Below are positions 1-7,361 of a stretch of DNA of 64,000 nt, piece after piece (positions within the stretch are counted from its first letter, which is position 1; each line of letters starts with the position of its first letter). The position numbers were made by a program, and so were the translations under genes. The stretch is from CAZCEC01 sp964497615 (GTDB lineage Bacteria > Chloroflexota > Anaerolineae > Anaerolineales > UBA6663). The stretch spans positions 13,961 through 77,960 of the forward strand of contig CAZCEC010000028.1 of the NCBI GenBank assembly GCA_964497615.1, written 5' to 3'. The notes beneath the pieces were generated by a model, which was given only the letters and a program-made list of their open reading frames with translations, did no database searches and was not told where the DNA came from.

Positions 1-143
1 TCGCTCCACTCGCCAGTTTCAAGCCCCAGGCCCATCTGCCGGGCGAGGGGCGGCGCCGGGTAGATTTCGGCCAGGCGCTGAAGCAAATCGGCTCGCTCGG
101 ATTCCGGCAGGGCGGCGATGGCTTCGAGGAGTTGCTGGATCAC
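1..143 (-). CDS. hypothetical protein, N-terminal fragment
   Basis: An open minus-strand frame begins with GTG at 143 and runs off the left edge. The 47 visible residues begin MIQQLLEAIAALPESERADL and have an amphipathic helical look (Leu/Ala/Glu rich, then a Pro-rich turn). The start lies 3 nt after the stop of the MBL-fold gene on the same strand, so the two are probably cotranscribed. No family is recognised from this short piece. The reading frame is supported by position and by uninterrupted coding, not by homology. Confidence 0.5.
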   Translation of the reverse strand, partial: MIQQLLEAIAALPESERADLLQRLAEIYPAPPLARQMGLGLETGEWS

Positions 144-146
144 GGT

Positions 147-986
147 TCACGCGTCGCGTTCCGCCAGCGCCCGGTCGTACATGGCCAGCATGTTGGCGGT
201 GTGAAGCTGAGTCACCAGGCCGTTGAGGGGGATGCGGCTCTTGCCGCAGCTTTCGATATCAATCTCGCGGGCGGCCTGGCGCGGCTTGCCGCGTTTCACC
301 AACTGCTCGGCCTTCTTGCGTGCGCTGTCCAGGTACTTGAGATTCGAGCGCACGGCGTCGTCGATCTCGCCGCGCAGCACCAGCTCGCCGTGCCCCTGGA
401 CCACGTTCTCCAGCCCCATGGACGGGATGGTCTGCATGGAGCGCGCCAGGTCCTCGGCGCTGCCATCCACGATGTAAGGCAGCGGCATCATCATGTCGCC
501 GGCAAAGAGAATGCGATCCTCGCGCAGGAGCACGGAAATCGAGTCGGCCGAGGGACCGGGAGTGGGGAAGAGCTGGAGGGTCTTCTTGCCCAGGTAGAGC
601 AGGAGCATGCCGTCTTCGAGCAGGACGGTGGGCAGCACGACTTCGGCATCGGCCAGCTCGGGCGCCTGGGCCTTGGCGCGGGCCATGCCCTGCCGGCCCA
701 CGGTGTCCAGCTTCTCGCGGCAGAGGACGTGCCCAATGGCGCGCGCCTGCGGGAAGAGATAGGCGCCGTTGGTGTGGTCGGCGTGATAGTGGGTGTAGAT
801 CAGGTACTGGACGCGCGTGGAGAGGCGGTTCTCGACGAAGTCTTTGATTTCAAGGGTTTCGTGGGGAAAGGCCAGGGTATCAATCAGCACGGCCCCGTCC
901 GAGTAAACGATCAACCCGGCGGTCACCTGTGCATAGACTTCGCTGGTAAAAACGTAGATGTCTTCGGAGACGCGTTCCCTGAGCAT
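147..986 (-). CDS. MBL-fold metallo-hydrolase
   Basis: 279-residue metallo-beta-lactamase-fold protein. The binuclear metal signature T-H-Y-H-A-D-H is at residues 65-71, followed by the later ligands typical of the fold: a His near residue 84, the Asp of FAGDMMMP and the His of VQGHGE. No signal peptide is seen, so it is probably cytoplasmic. The family hydrolyses thioesters, phosphodiesters, sulfates or lactones, and nothing here fixes the substrate. A strong promoter lies upstream (1022-1051) and the next gene on this strand starts 3 nt after its stop. The function is certain only to superfamily level. Confidence 0.85.
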   Translation of the reverse strand: MLRERVSEDIYVFTSEVYAQVTAGLIVYSDGAVLIDTLAFPHETLEIKDFVENRLSTRVQYLIYTHYHADHTNGAYLFPQARAIGHVLCREKLDTVGRQGMARAKAQAPELADAEVVLPTVLLEDGMLLLYLGKKTLQLFPTPGPSADSISVLLREDRILFAGDMMMPLPYIVDGSAEDLARSMQTIPSMGLENVVQGHGELVLRGEIDDAVRSNLKYLDSARKKAEQLVKRGKPRQAAREIDIESCGKSRIPLNGLVTQLHTANMLAMYDRALAERDA

Positions 987-1021
987 GGGCAGGTGCCTAG
1001 ATAGGAGTGACTGGCGAGTGG

Positions 1022-1051
1022 CTTATAGCACACCCGCTTAGCGTTCGTCAA
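1022..1051 (-). promoter_or_regulatory. sigma70-type promoter of the MBL-fold gene
   Basis: On the minus strand TTGACG (1051-1046) is followed after 18 nt by TATAAG (1027-1022), with TGC just before the -10, an extended -10. It lies about 35 nt upstream of the ATG at 986 in the gap after dinB, so it should serve the MBL-fold gene and the partial gene behind it. Confidence 0.65.
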
Positions 1052-1085
1052 GGTTAATGTAGTTTTACGTAGGTTTGTGCAGCTT

Positions 1086-2243
1086 TCAGTCGTCGTCGAG
1101 GTGGCTGGCACGCCGCACCGCATCCCAGCCATACCTGGCGCGGATCTTGTCCATCGCCTCGGCCAGCCGCGCTTCGCGGCTCTCATCCGGCGGTTCGAAC
1201 AGGCCGAGCTGCCGGGCCGGGGCCTGCAAGCCCGAGACGCCCACGCCCAACAGCCGCACCGCCCGCCCGCGCGTCCAGGCGGCGCGGAACAGGGCCTCGG
1301 CGGCGGCGAAGACCTCGCCCTCCAGGTCGGTGGGCTGGGGGAGGGTGCTCTGCCGGGTGATGGTCTCGAAGGGCGGCCAGCGCAGCTTGAGCTTGACGGT
1401 GCGGGCGGCCAGGCCGTTGTGGCGCAGGCTGGCCGCCACCTGGTCGCACAACTCGCGCAGGATGCGCCGGAGGGCAGCGCCCTCGCTCACGTCGCGCGCA
1501 AAGGTAATCTCCTTGGAGATGGACTTGGCCTCGCGCTCTGGCTCCACGGGGCGGTCGTCCTGGCCGCGGGCATGGCGGGCCAGGTCCAGCCCGGCCGCGC
1601 CGAAGCGCTGTTCCAGGTCGGCGGCGGGCCAGGCGGCGAGGTCGCCGATGGTGCGCAGCCCGAGGAGGGCCAGACGCTCCCGAGTTTTAGGCCCCACGCC
1701 CCACAGCATGTTGATGGGGAGCAGGCGCAGGAAGTCGGCCTCCTGGCCGGAGGGCACGACGATGAGGCCGCGGGGCTTGCCCACGTTGGTGGCGATCTTG
1801 GCGACGAGTTTGTTGGTGGCGACGCCAAAGGAGGACGGCAGGCGTAGATCAGCCTGGATGCGGGCCTGCAGCATGGTGGCAACCTCGCCGCCGGAGCGCG
1901 GATCGCCGGTCATATCGAGGAAGGCTTCGTCAATTGAAATCTGTTCGACCAGGGGCGTCTCGCGATCGAACAGGGCCATCACCTGGCGCGAGTATTCGCT
2001 ATAGAGCTTGTGGCGCGGCGGCAGCAGCGTGAGTTGCGGGCACAGGCGCAGGGCACGCGCGGTGGGCAGGGCAGAGTGCACGCCGAATTTGCGCGCCGCA
2101 TAGGAGGCGGTGGCGATCACGCCGCGCTCATCCGGGGCGCCGCCGACCGCGAAGGCGGTGCCGGCCAGGTCCGGGTTCAGCAGTTCTTCCACCGAGCAGA
2201 AGAAGGCGTCCAGATCAACGTGGAGGATGGTGCGGGGGGGCAT
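1086..2243 (-). CDS. dinB: DNA polymerase IV (Y-family)
   Basis: 385-residue translesion polymerase. The N-terminal catalytic motif HVDLDAFF (residues 8-15) and the second acidic motif SIDEAFLDM (about residue 108) carry the metal-binding carboxylates. YAARKFGV in the fingers and the VGPKTRERLALLG thumb helix-hairpin-helix are intact. Near the C-terminus QLGLF fits the beta-clamp binding consensus, so the enzyme is expected to be recruited to the replisome at stalled forks. Length is normal for the family. It starts with ATG at 2243 and stands alone; no LexA-type box was recognised upstream. Confidence 0.95.
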   Translation of the reverse strand: MPPRTILHVDLDAFFCSVEELLNPDLAGTAFAVGGAPDERGVIATASYAARKFGVHSALPTARALRLCPQLTLLPPRHKLYSEYSRQVMALFDRETPLVEQISIDEAFLDMTGDPRSGGEVATMLQARIQADLRLPSSFGVATNKLVAKIATNVGKPRGLIVVPSGQEADFLRLLPINMLWGVGPKTRERLALLGLRTIGDLAAWPAADLEQRFGAAGLDLARHARGQDDRPVEPEREAKSISKEITFARDVSEGAALRRILRELCDQVAASLRHNGLAARTVKLKLRWPPFETITRQSTLPQPTDLEGEVFAAAEALFRAAWTRGRAVRLLGVGVSGLQAPARQLGLFEPPDESREARLAEAMDKIRARYGWDAVRRASHLDDD

Positions 2244-2305
2244 GCGTGTTAGGGCGGGTTATGCGGCGGGGAAAGGCCGATGAGGTTACACGCGGCGAGA
2301 CACGA

Positions 2306-2334
2306 TTGACATTCATTCCAAACCGTGCCATAAT
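2306..2334 (+). promoter_or_regulatory. strong sigma70-type promoter
   Basis: TTGACA (2306-2311), a 17-nt spacer and CATAAT (2329-2334), with TGC directly before the -10. This is one of the best promoter matches in the window. It fires rightward into a structured leader and a small gene cut by an assembly gap (2448-2513). Confidence 0.75.
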
Positions 2335-2348
2335 TCTCGTATCATCTT

Positions 2349-2393
2349 CCCCGGACTTCCACGGGGTATTTTATTGTGACCCAGGCTGGGTCA
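2349..2393 (+). promoter_or_regulatory. structured 5' leader with two hairpins
   Basis: CCCCG (2349-2353) pairs with CGGGG (2362-2366) and is followed by a T-rich run. Then TGACCCA (2377-2383) pairs perfectly with TGGGTCA (2387-2393) over a 3-nt loop. Both lie between the promoter at 2306 and the long Shine-Dalgarno AAAGGAGG (2409-2416). They could act as an attenuator or as mRNA-stabilising stems; no known riboswitch class was recognised. Confidence 0.45.
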
Positions 2394-2430
2394 AGCGCTA
2401 TCCTTTAGAAAGGAGGAGGTGGTGTCCCAT

Positions 2431-2447
2431 ATGAGTACGTCTGGTCG
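2431..2447 (+). CDS. start of a small gene cut by an assembly gap
   Basis: ATG at 2431 follows the Shine-Dalgarno AAAGGAGG, an 8-nt match to the 16S 3' end. Only MSTSG plus the first two bases of the next codon are readable before the N run. The strong promoter and ribosome site suggest a highly expressed small protein. Sequence after the gap holds a 13-bp inverted repeat and a terminator, so the whole gene is probably under about 150 nt plus whatever the gap hides. The product is unknown. Confidence 0.4.
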
Positions 2448-2513
2448 NNNNNNNNNNNNNNNNNNNNNNNNNNNNNNNNNNNNNNNNNNNNNNNNNNNNN
2501 NNNNNNNNNNNNN
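2448..2513. other. assembly gap (66 N)
   Basis: A run of N interrupts the small transcription unit between 2306 and 2598. The true length is unknown. A strong 13-bp inverted repeat starts two bases after it, which may explain the assembly failure. Confidence 0.95.
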
Positions 2514-2514
2514 A

Positions 2515-2567
2515 TGCGCCGGGGCACGCCTCCCCAAGTAAGTTCTGAGTTTGTGTGCCCCGGCGCA
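2515..2567. repeat. 13-bp perfect inverted repeat, 27-nt loop
   Basis: TGCGCCGGGGCAC (2515-2527) and its exact reverse complement (2555-2567) flank a 27-nt segment with no evident coding signal. As RNA this would be a very stable long hairpin. It sits between the interrupted small gene and the terminator at 2569. Confidence 0.7.
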
Positions 2568-2568
2568 C

Positions 2569-2598
2569 AAAAGGCCGTCCTGCAAAGGGCGGCCTTTT
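2569..2598. terminator. bidirectional intrinsic terminator
   Basis: AAAAGGCCG (2569-2577) pairs with CGGCCTTTT (2590-2598), giving an A-tract/T-tract stem that works in both directions. It lies between the convergent small unit on the plus strand and pfkA on the minus strand, 3 nt beyond the pfkA stop codon. Confidence 0.75.
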
Positions 2599-2601
2599 GC
2601 T

Positions 2602-3684
2602 TTAACCAAAGACGATGCCCAGGCCCCGCGCCATGCGGACCTGCTCGCCGTCCGGGTCCACGCGCTTGGGCACGGCGGTGGCTTCTTCGAGCGTGGTGTC
2701 CACAATGGATAGGCCGCGCACGCCCACCATGCGGCCCCAGCCGCCCTCGGCTGCCAGCCGCACCGCGGCGGCTCCGAAGCGCGTGGCCAGCCAGCGGTCG
2801 AAGTGGCTGGGCGTGCCGCCGCGCTGCACGTGACCGAGCACGGTGACGCGGGTGCTCTTGCCCGTGCGCGCTTCGATGTGCGCGCCCACCTGAAAGCTGA
2901 TGCCGCCCAGCCGCGCGGTGGTGATCTCGTCGCCGGCCCGGCTGAACGCCTGGGCGCCGTCCAACGGCCGCGCGCCCTCCGCCACGGCCACCAGGCTGAA
3001 TTTGCGTCCGGCGGCCTCGCGTTCCTGAATCTTGCCGCACACCACGCCGATATCGAACGGCATCTCCGGGATGAGGATGGCATCGGCATCGCCCGACACC
3101 CCGGCCTGCAGGGCGATGAAGCCGGCGTCGCGCCCCATCAACTCGAGGACCATGACGCGGTGGTGGCTCTCGGCGGTAGTGTGCAGCCGGTCGAAGGCCT
3201 CGGTGGCAATGCCCAGGGCGGTGTCGAAGCCGAAGGTGACGTCGGTGCCGTCCAGGTCGTTGTCAATGGTCTTCGGCACGCCCACGATGGGCAGTCCAAA
3301 CTTCTGCCGTAGTTCGGTGGCAATGCGCAGCGTGCCGTCGCCGCCGACGACCACCAACCCATCCAGCCCCAGCCGGGCGAAGCCCCCCTCCACCTCGTGC
3401 GAGATGTCCTCGATGACTTCCTGGCCGTCGCGCATCACCCAGCGGGCGAAGGGGTTGCCGCGATTGGCGGTGCCGAGCACCGTGCCGCCGCGGCCCAACA
3501 GCCCGCGCACCGCTTCGGGCGGCAGGGGACGGCTCATGGTCTCCTGCACCAGGCCGTCGAAGCCGTTCTCGATGCCGATGACGTCGCACTGATAATCGTT
3601 GGCGGCCGTCTTGACCACGGCGCGGATGACGGCGTTGAGGCCGGGGGCGTCGCCGCCGCCGGTGAGGATGCCGAGGCGTTTCAT
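2602..3684 (-). CDS. pfkA: 6-phosphofructokinase, group III type
   Basis: 360-residue phosphofructokinase that phosphorylates fructose 6-phosphate in glycolysis. Visible motifs are the N-terminal GILTGGGDAPGLN (residues 5-17), GGDGT (114-118), PKTIDND (137-143, catalytic Asp) and ELMGRDAG (181-188). In family terms Gly at the GGDGT position favours ATP, whereas PPi enzymes have Asp there. The Lys of PKTIDND is shared by PPi-dependent and actinobacterial ATP-dependent group III enzymes. ATP use is therefore the better guess but is not proven. The start overlaps the agmatinase stop by 4 nt, so the pair is translationally coupled. Confidence 0.92.
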   Translation of the reverse strand: MKRLGILTGGGDAPGLNAVIRAVVKTAANDYQCDVIGIENGFDGLVQETMSRPLPPEAVRGLLGRGGTVLGTANRGNPFARWVMRDGQEVIEDISHEVEGGFARLGLDGLVVVGGDGTLRIATELRQKFGLPIVGVPKTIDNDLDGTDVTFGFDTALGIATEAFDRLHTTAESHHRVMVLELMGRDAGFIALQAGVSGDADAILIPEMPFDIGVVCGKIQEREAAGRKFSLVAVAEGARPLDGAQAFSRAGDEITTARLGGISFQVGAHIEARTGKSTRVTVLGHVQRGGTPSHFDRWLATRFGAAAVRLAAEGGWGRMVGVRGLSIVDTTLEEATAVPKRVDPDGEQVRMARGLGIVFG

Positions 3685-4619
3685 TGACTTCGCTCCACCG
3701 CGATGAGGGACAGGAACTCAAAGGCCAGGTTGGCGGCCAGGATCGCCGTGATGTCGCCGTGATCGTAGGGCGGGCTGACTTCCACCAGGTCGAAGCCGAT
3801 CAGGGGCAGCCCGCGCAGCCCGCGCACCAGTCGTAGTAGTTCGTGGCTGGTGAAGCCGCCAACCTCCGGCGTGCCGGTGCCGGGCGCGAACGCTGGGTCG
3901 GCCGAGTCAATGTCCAGGGACACGTAGACTGGGCCGCCAGCCACGGTGGCCTGGATGGCGGCGATGACGGCGGGGACGCCCATGCCGGCCGCCTCATCCA
4001 TCGTGATGACGCGCACGCCCAGGTCGCGGGCGTCCTGCCAGTCGCCGGGGGCGCTGGTGGGGCCGCGCAACCCCACCTGGATGTAGCGGGCCGGGTTGAC
4101 GAGCTTTTCCTCCAGCGCGCGGCGGAAGGGTGTGCCGTGGCTGTAGGGCCGGCCGCCAAACTCGGTGTCCCAGGTGTCGGGGTGCGAGTCGAAGTGCACA
4201 ACGCCCAACGGGCCGTGCCGGGCGGCGTGGGCGCGCAGCAGCGGCAGGCTGATGGAATGGTCGCCGCCCAGCGCCAGCACGGTGACGCCCGCCCTCAGCA
4301 CCGCGCCCACCTCCTGCTGGATGTGAGCCATCGTGTCTTCGATGCTGGGGGGGATAACGTCCACGTCGCCGTAGTCCACCACGGTGAGCGCTTCGAGCGG
4401 GCGGACGGCCAGGGGGTTGTTGTAGCCCCACAGCATCAACGAGGCCTCGCGGATTTTGCGCGGACCCAGGCGCGTGCCGCTGCGGTAGGAGGTGCCGCCG
4501 TCGTAAGGGATGCCGACCACGGCTACGTCCACGCCGGCCAGTTCGCGGCTGACGGGGCAACGCATGAAGGAAGTAATGCCGGCGAAAGGCTGCAGCTCGG
4601 CGCCGTAAGCGGAAGTCAT
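3681..4619 (-). CDS. speB: agmatinase / ureohydrolase family protein
   Basis: 312-residue arginase-fold enzyme with the full binuclear Mn site: GGDHS (His121), FDSHPDTWD (Asp144, His146, Asp148) and the later SLDIDSADPAFAPG. The N-terminal IPYDGGTSYRSGTRLGP segment is typical of agmatinases. Agmatinase splits agmatine into putrescine and urea; guanidinobutyrase or a related activity cannot be excluded from sequence. It is upstream of and overlaps pfkA by 4 nt. No promoter is seen in the 55 nt before it, which mostly hold a hairpin, so expression may come by read-through from the lipoprotein gene. Confidence 0.85.
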   Translation of the reverse strand: MTSAYGAELQPFAGITSFMRCPVSRELAGVDVAVVGIPYDGGTSYRSGTRLGPRKIREASLMLWGYNNPLAVRPLEALTVVDYGDVDVIPPSIEDTMAHIQQEVGAVLRAGVTVLALGGDHSISLPLLRAHAARHGPLGVVHFDSHPDTWDTEFGGRPYSHGTPFRRALEEKLVNPARYIQVGLRGPTSAPGDWQDARDLGVRVITMDEAAGMGVPAVIAAIQATVAGGPVYVSLDIDSADPAFAPGTGTPEVGGFTSHELLRLVRGLRGLPLIGFDLVEVSPPYDHGDITAILAANLAFEFLSLIAVERSQ

Positions 4620-4635
4620 GCCGGTTCCTTAAATG

Positions 4636-4661
4636 AGGCGGCCCTCCGGGGAGGGCCGCCT
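4636..4661 (-). terminator. hairpin after the lipoprotein gene
   Basis: AGGCGGCCCTC and GAGGGCCGCCT form a perfect 11-bp stem with a 4-nt loop, 13 nt past the lipoprotein stop. The following tract on the minus strand is only weakly U-rich, so termination may be partial, leaving some transcript for speB-pfkA. Confidence 0.6.
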
Positions 4662-4674
4662 GCCAATCGCTGTG

Positions 4675-5307
4675 TTAGCTGTCGCTGTCGGCGCCGAAGG
4701 CGGTGACTTCGAGATCGTCATAGCGGATCTCGGCGGGCACCTCGTCGCCGCTCCAGGCGTACAGGCCGATGTCGCCGCTGGTGAAGGTGCTGTCGCTGAC
4801 CTCGTCGATCAGCGTGCCGTCCACATACAGGGCGATGCGGCCCTCGGCGCAGTCCATCCCCAGCCGATACGAGGCTGCATTCTTGGTGATGTCGTCCGAG
4901 ACGCCCTCGGCCAGGATGTCGTCGGCGTCGTCAATGTACAGGCGGATGGTGTAATCGCCTTCGGAGGTGATGCCGACGTAGTAGAACTCATCCAGGAACT
5001 GGTAGTGGCACATCATGCCGAAGACAGTGTCCGGCGTGCCGTTGGTGTTCTCGGCAGTCACTTCCAGGTGGATATCCTCGAAGCTCTGGTCGGGGTTGCA
5101 CCAGACGTACCACTCGGTCTCGATGACCTCGATCACGAACTTCCCGCCGCTGTAGTCGGTGGAGCTGGTGTCGTCGCTGTCCACGCACCAGTCACCGCTC
5201 GAGTTGGAGAAGTTGTCGCGGTAGAGCGCCGAGCCGCCGGGCGCGGCGCAGGCCAGCCCAGCGATCACCAGCATTACGATTGGAAGCAGCAGCCACCTCT
5301 TGTTCAT
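4675..5307 (-). CDS. LamG-like exported lipoprotein
   Basis: 210-residue protein starting at ATG 5307 behind AGGAG. This start is chosen over upstream ones because it gives a clean lipoprotein signal peptide, MNKRWLLLPIVMLVIAGLAC, ending in the lipobox Cys. The mature part is acidic and beta-rich (RDNFSNSSGDW..., VTAENTNG, LYVDGTLIDEV, DDLEVTAF), the usual pattern of concanavalin A/LamG-like jelly-roll domains. It should sit on the outside of the cytoplasmic membrane and may bind carbohydrate. No catalytic residues are evident. A hairpin terminator follows. Confidence 0.75.
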   Translation of the reverse strand: MNKRWLLLPIVMLVIAGLACAAPGGSALYRDNFSNSSGDWCVDSDDTSSTDYSGGKFVIEVIETEWYVWCNPDQSFEDIHLEVTAENTNGTPDTVFGMMCHYQFLDEFYYVGITSEGDYTIRLYIDDADDILAEGVSDDITKNAASYRLGMDCAEGRIALYVDGTLIDEVSDSTFTSGDIGLYAWSGDEVPAEIRYDDLEVTAFGADSDS

Positions 5308-5406
5308 CGCATTCTCCTCTATCAATAATGTCGCGCCTAACGCGCCGAATGAGCCTGGCTGGGGCCAGGGCAGGCGGATTTTGCCACAACTCCGCAGGCC
5401 GGGCAA

Positions 5407-6558
5407 CTAACTGACAACCGGGGCCGGCTCGACCGTGTGCGCGTCGCGGCGCGGGGCGAAGAGCCACACCAGGGGCAGGGTCAGCAGGATAAGGATCACG
5501 CTCACCTGGAAGGGCAGGGCGAAGTTCTGAGCGTAGAGCTCGCCCGCGATGAGCGGGCCCAACACCGTGGCGGAGGCGCTGACCGTTTCCATGATACCAA
5601 AGGCCAGGCCGCTTTCAGCGGCGCTGACCACGCGGCCGACCTGCGCGGCGGCCATGTTGTGCGCCAGGAACCAGCCCGCGCGCAGGAAGTACACCGCAAA
5701 CAGCCAGTTGCGGGTGGTGGTGGCGAGAAACAAGATCAGCCCGAGGGCCAGCATGGATTGCGCCAGCAGGAAGCCGCGCCGGGGGAGGCGTTGGCCGAGC
5801 AAGAGGTTGAAGGTGACGGTGCCGAGGGAGTTGGCCGAGCCGAGCAGGCCCACCAGGCCCACGTCGAAGCCGCGCGCCTCGACCACGAAGTTGGGCATAA
5901 ACGGCAGGCCGATCTGCATGGCTAGCAGAGCGGCCAGCATGAGGCAGACGAAGCCAATGAAGCGCCGGTTGCGGAACAGGGCGCCGTAACGGCTGTGGCC
6001 GGGGGTGCGCGGGTCCGGCGGCTGGTGGCGGATGAGGAGCACCGCCAGGGTGGAAAATGCAAACGCGGCGGCGGCGGCAGCGAAAACCATCCGCGGCTCA
6101 AACCAGCGGGCGATGTAGCCGCCCAGGGCCGGCGACACGATGGTGCCGGCCCAGAACCCGGCCGAGACCAGGGTAATGGCCCGCTGAACGCTTTGCCCCT
6201 CGCGCGCCGCCGAGACATAGGCGTAGAGCGGGGAGAGCACAAAGCCGGTGAAGGTGTAGGCGATGAGGGCGGGCGCGAACAGGCGCAGGTCGCGCGCCAC
6301 GAACATGACGAGGGTGGTGAGCAGGCCAAGCAGCCAAGCGGCCAGCAGCATCGGCTTGCGGCCAAAGCGATCGGCCAGGAGGCCGGCGGGGATGTGGGCC
6401 AGGCCCGCGGCCAGCCCCGCCGCCGCCAGAATCGAGCCGATGGCGACCGGGTCCGCGCCCAGGTCGCGCAGGTAGAGCGGCTGGATGTAGATGAACAGGC
6501 CCTCGCCCATGCCCCACATAAACAGGGCGAAGACCAGCAGGCGGTTGTCGCGGCTCAT
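5407..6558 (-). CDS. MFS transporter
   Basis: 383-residue major facilitator with about 12 hydrophobic segments and the loop 2-3 motif ADRFGRKPML. The start is ATG 6558, which overlaps the stop of the upstream hydrolase in an ATGA arrangement; an in-frame extension to 6663 would be a basic non-hydrophobic tail overlapping the hydrolase and is rejected. It is the last gene of the M24 peptidase / hydrolase / MFS operon. Substrate unknown; linkage to a peptidase and an esterase would allow uptake or export of their products. Confidence 0.85.
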   Translation of the reverse strand: MSRDNRLLVFALFMWGMGEGLFIYIQPLYLRDLGADPVAIGSILAAAGLAAGLAHIPAGLLADRFGRKPMLLAAWLLGLLTTLVMFVARDLRLFAPALIAYTFTGFVLSPLYAYVSAAREGQSVQRAITLVSAGFWAGTIVSPALGGYIARWFEPRMVFAAAAAAFAFSTLAVLLIRHQPPDPRTPGHSRYGALFRNRRFIGFVCLMLAALLAMQIGLPFMPNFVVEARGFDVGLVGLLGSANSLGTVTFNLLLGQRLPRRGFLLAQSMLALGLILFLATTTRNWLFAVYFLRAGWFLAHNMAAAQVGRVVSAAESGLAFGIMETVSASATVLGPLIAGELYAQNFALPFQVSVILILLTLPLVWLFAPRRDAHTVEPAPVVS

Positions 6559-7343
6559 GCGAGTGCGGCGGCGCCGCGCGCGAGGACGAACTTCACGGCG
6601 GCCTGGCTCACCAGGTCGCGCTCCGGTCCTTCGGTGATGATGTGGCCGCTGCGTTCCAGCCACAACAAGTCCTTGTCGGCGCTGCCCAGCCGGTCAAAGA
6701 GGTATTGGCCGTTGGCGGGCGCCACGCTCGTGTCGCGCCGCGACTGGATGATGAGGGCCGGTGCCGTGATCGAGGACAGCCGCCGATCCACTGCCTCCAG
6801 CAGGGCGCGCAGTTCGCCAATGGCGCGCACGGGATAGCGGGGGTAGTGGACGTGGCCTGGGTCGGCATCGGGGTCGGCGGGACCCTTGTTGACCGTGGGT
6901 ACAAGCAGGCTAAAGAGGCGCGCATAGCGCGTGCGCCAGTCCATGCGGTTAAGCCGGGGCCGGCTGGGGGTCGAGAGCGCCACCACGCCCGCCACCGGCC
7001 GCTCCGACGCCAGAAGCAGCGACAGCGCCCCGCCCATCGAAAAACCCAGCACGAAGATGGCCTCGCACTGGTCCATCAGCAAGTGGTAGCCATCGAGCAC
7101 GCTGGCGTACCAATCGTGCCAGCGCGAGCGAAACATGTCCTCGATCCAGGTAGCGTGGTGGGTCAGCCGCACGCCGAGCGCGGCACATCCCGCGCCCCTC
7201 AGCGCCTCGCCCAGCGGGCGCACCTCGCGCGGCGCGCCGGTGAAGCCATGCACCAGCAGCGCGCCGGTGAAGCCATGCACCAGCAGCGCGCCGACCGGAC
7301 CGCCGCGAAAGAAGAATGGCTCGCCGCCCGGAACGAGTTTCAT
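6555..7343 (-). CDS. alpha/beta hydrolase (carboxylesterase type) with duplicated oxyanion motif
   Basis: About 262 residues from ATG 7343 (a TTG at 7349 is possible). The serine nucleophile is in GFSMGG, the acid is probably the Asp of SRRDTSVAP and the histidine is in SGHIITEG, as in Est30/monoacylglycerol-lipase-like esterases. The oxyanion-hole segment LLVHGFTG occurs twice because of a perfect 27-bp tandem duplication (7234-7287) that adds nine residues to strand beta3. This may disturb the fold, or be an assembly error. The gene lies 18 nt after the M24 peptidase and overlaps the MFS gene by 4 nt. Confidence 0.8.
   Translation of the reverse strand: MKLVPGGEPFFFRGGPVGALLVHGFTGALLVHGFTGAPREVRPLGEALRGAGCAALGVRLTHHATWIEDMFRSRWHDWYASVLDGYHLLMDQCEAIFVLGFSMGGALSLLLASERPVAGVVALSTPSRPRLNRMDWRTRYARLFSLLVPTVNKGPADPDADPGHVHYPRYPVRAIGELRALLEAVDRRLSSITAPALIIQSRRDTSVAPANGQYLFDRLGSADKDLLWLERSGHIITEGPERDLVSQAAVKFVLARGAAALA
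7234..7287. repeat. 27-bp perfect tandem duplication
   Basis: Copies 7234-7260 and 7261-7287 are identical, followed by 6 nt of a third copy. The unit is 9 codons, so the frame of the hydrolase gene is kept. On the minus strand it encodes GALLVHGFT twice. Confidence 0.95.
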
Positions 7344-7361
7344 CGCCAAGGGGAACGGAGA

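Noticed and set aside
132..1004. Long plus-strand open frame opposite the MBL-fold gene
   Set aside because: It mirrors the real minus-strand gene in a GC-rich third-position frame and has no family pattern, ribosome site or promoter.
2246..2434. 62-codon plus-strand open frame across the promoter at 2306
   Set aside because: It crosses a clear -35/-10 and leader hairpins and overlaps the better ribosome site at 2409; it is not credible as coding.
5307..5406. Longer starts for the LamG-like lipoprotein
   Set aside because: They add a basic, non-signal stretch; ATG 5307 is behind AGGAG and begins the lipoprotein signal.
7234..7287. Direct repeats considered as a CRISPR or minisatellite
   Set aside because: Only two adjacent full copies with no spacer, inside a gene. 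No CRISPR array is seen anywhere in the window.
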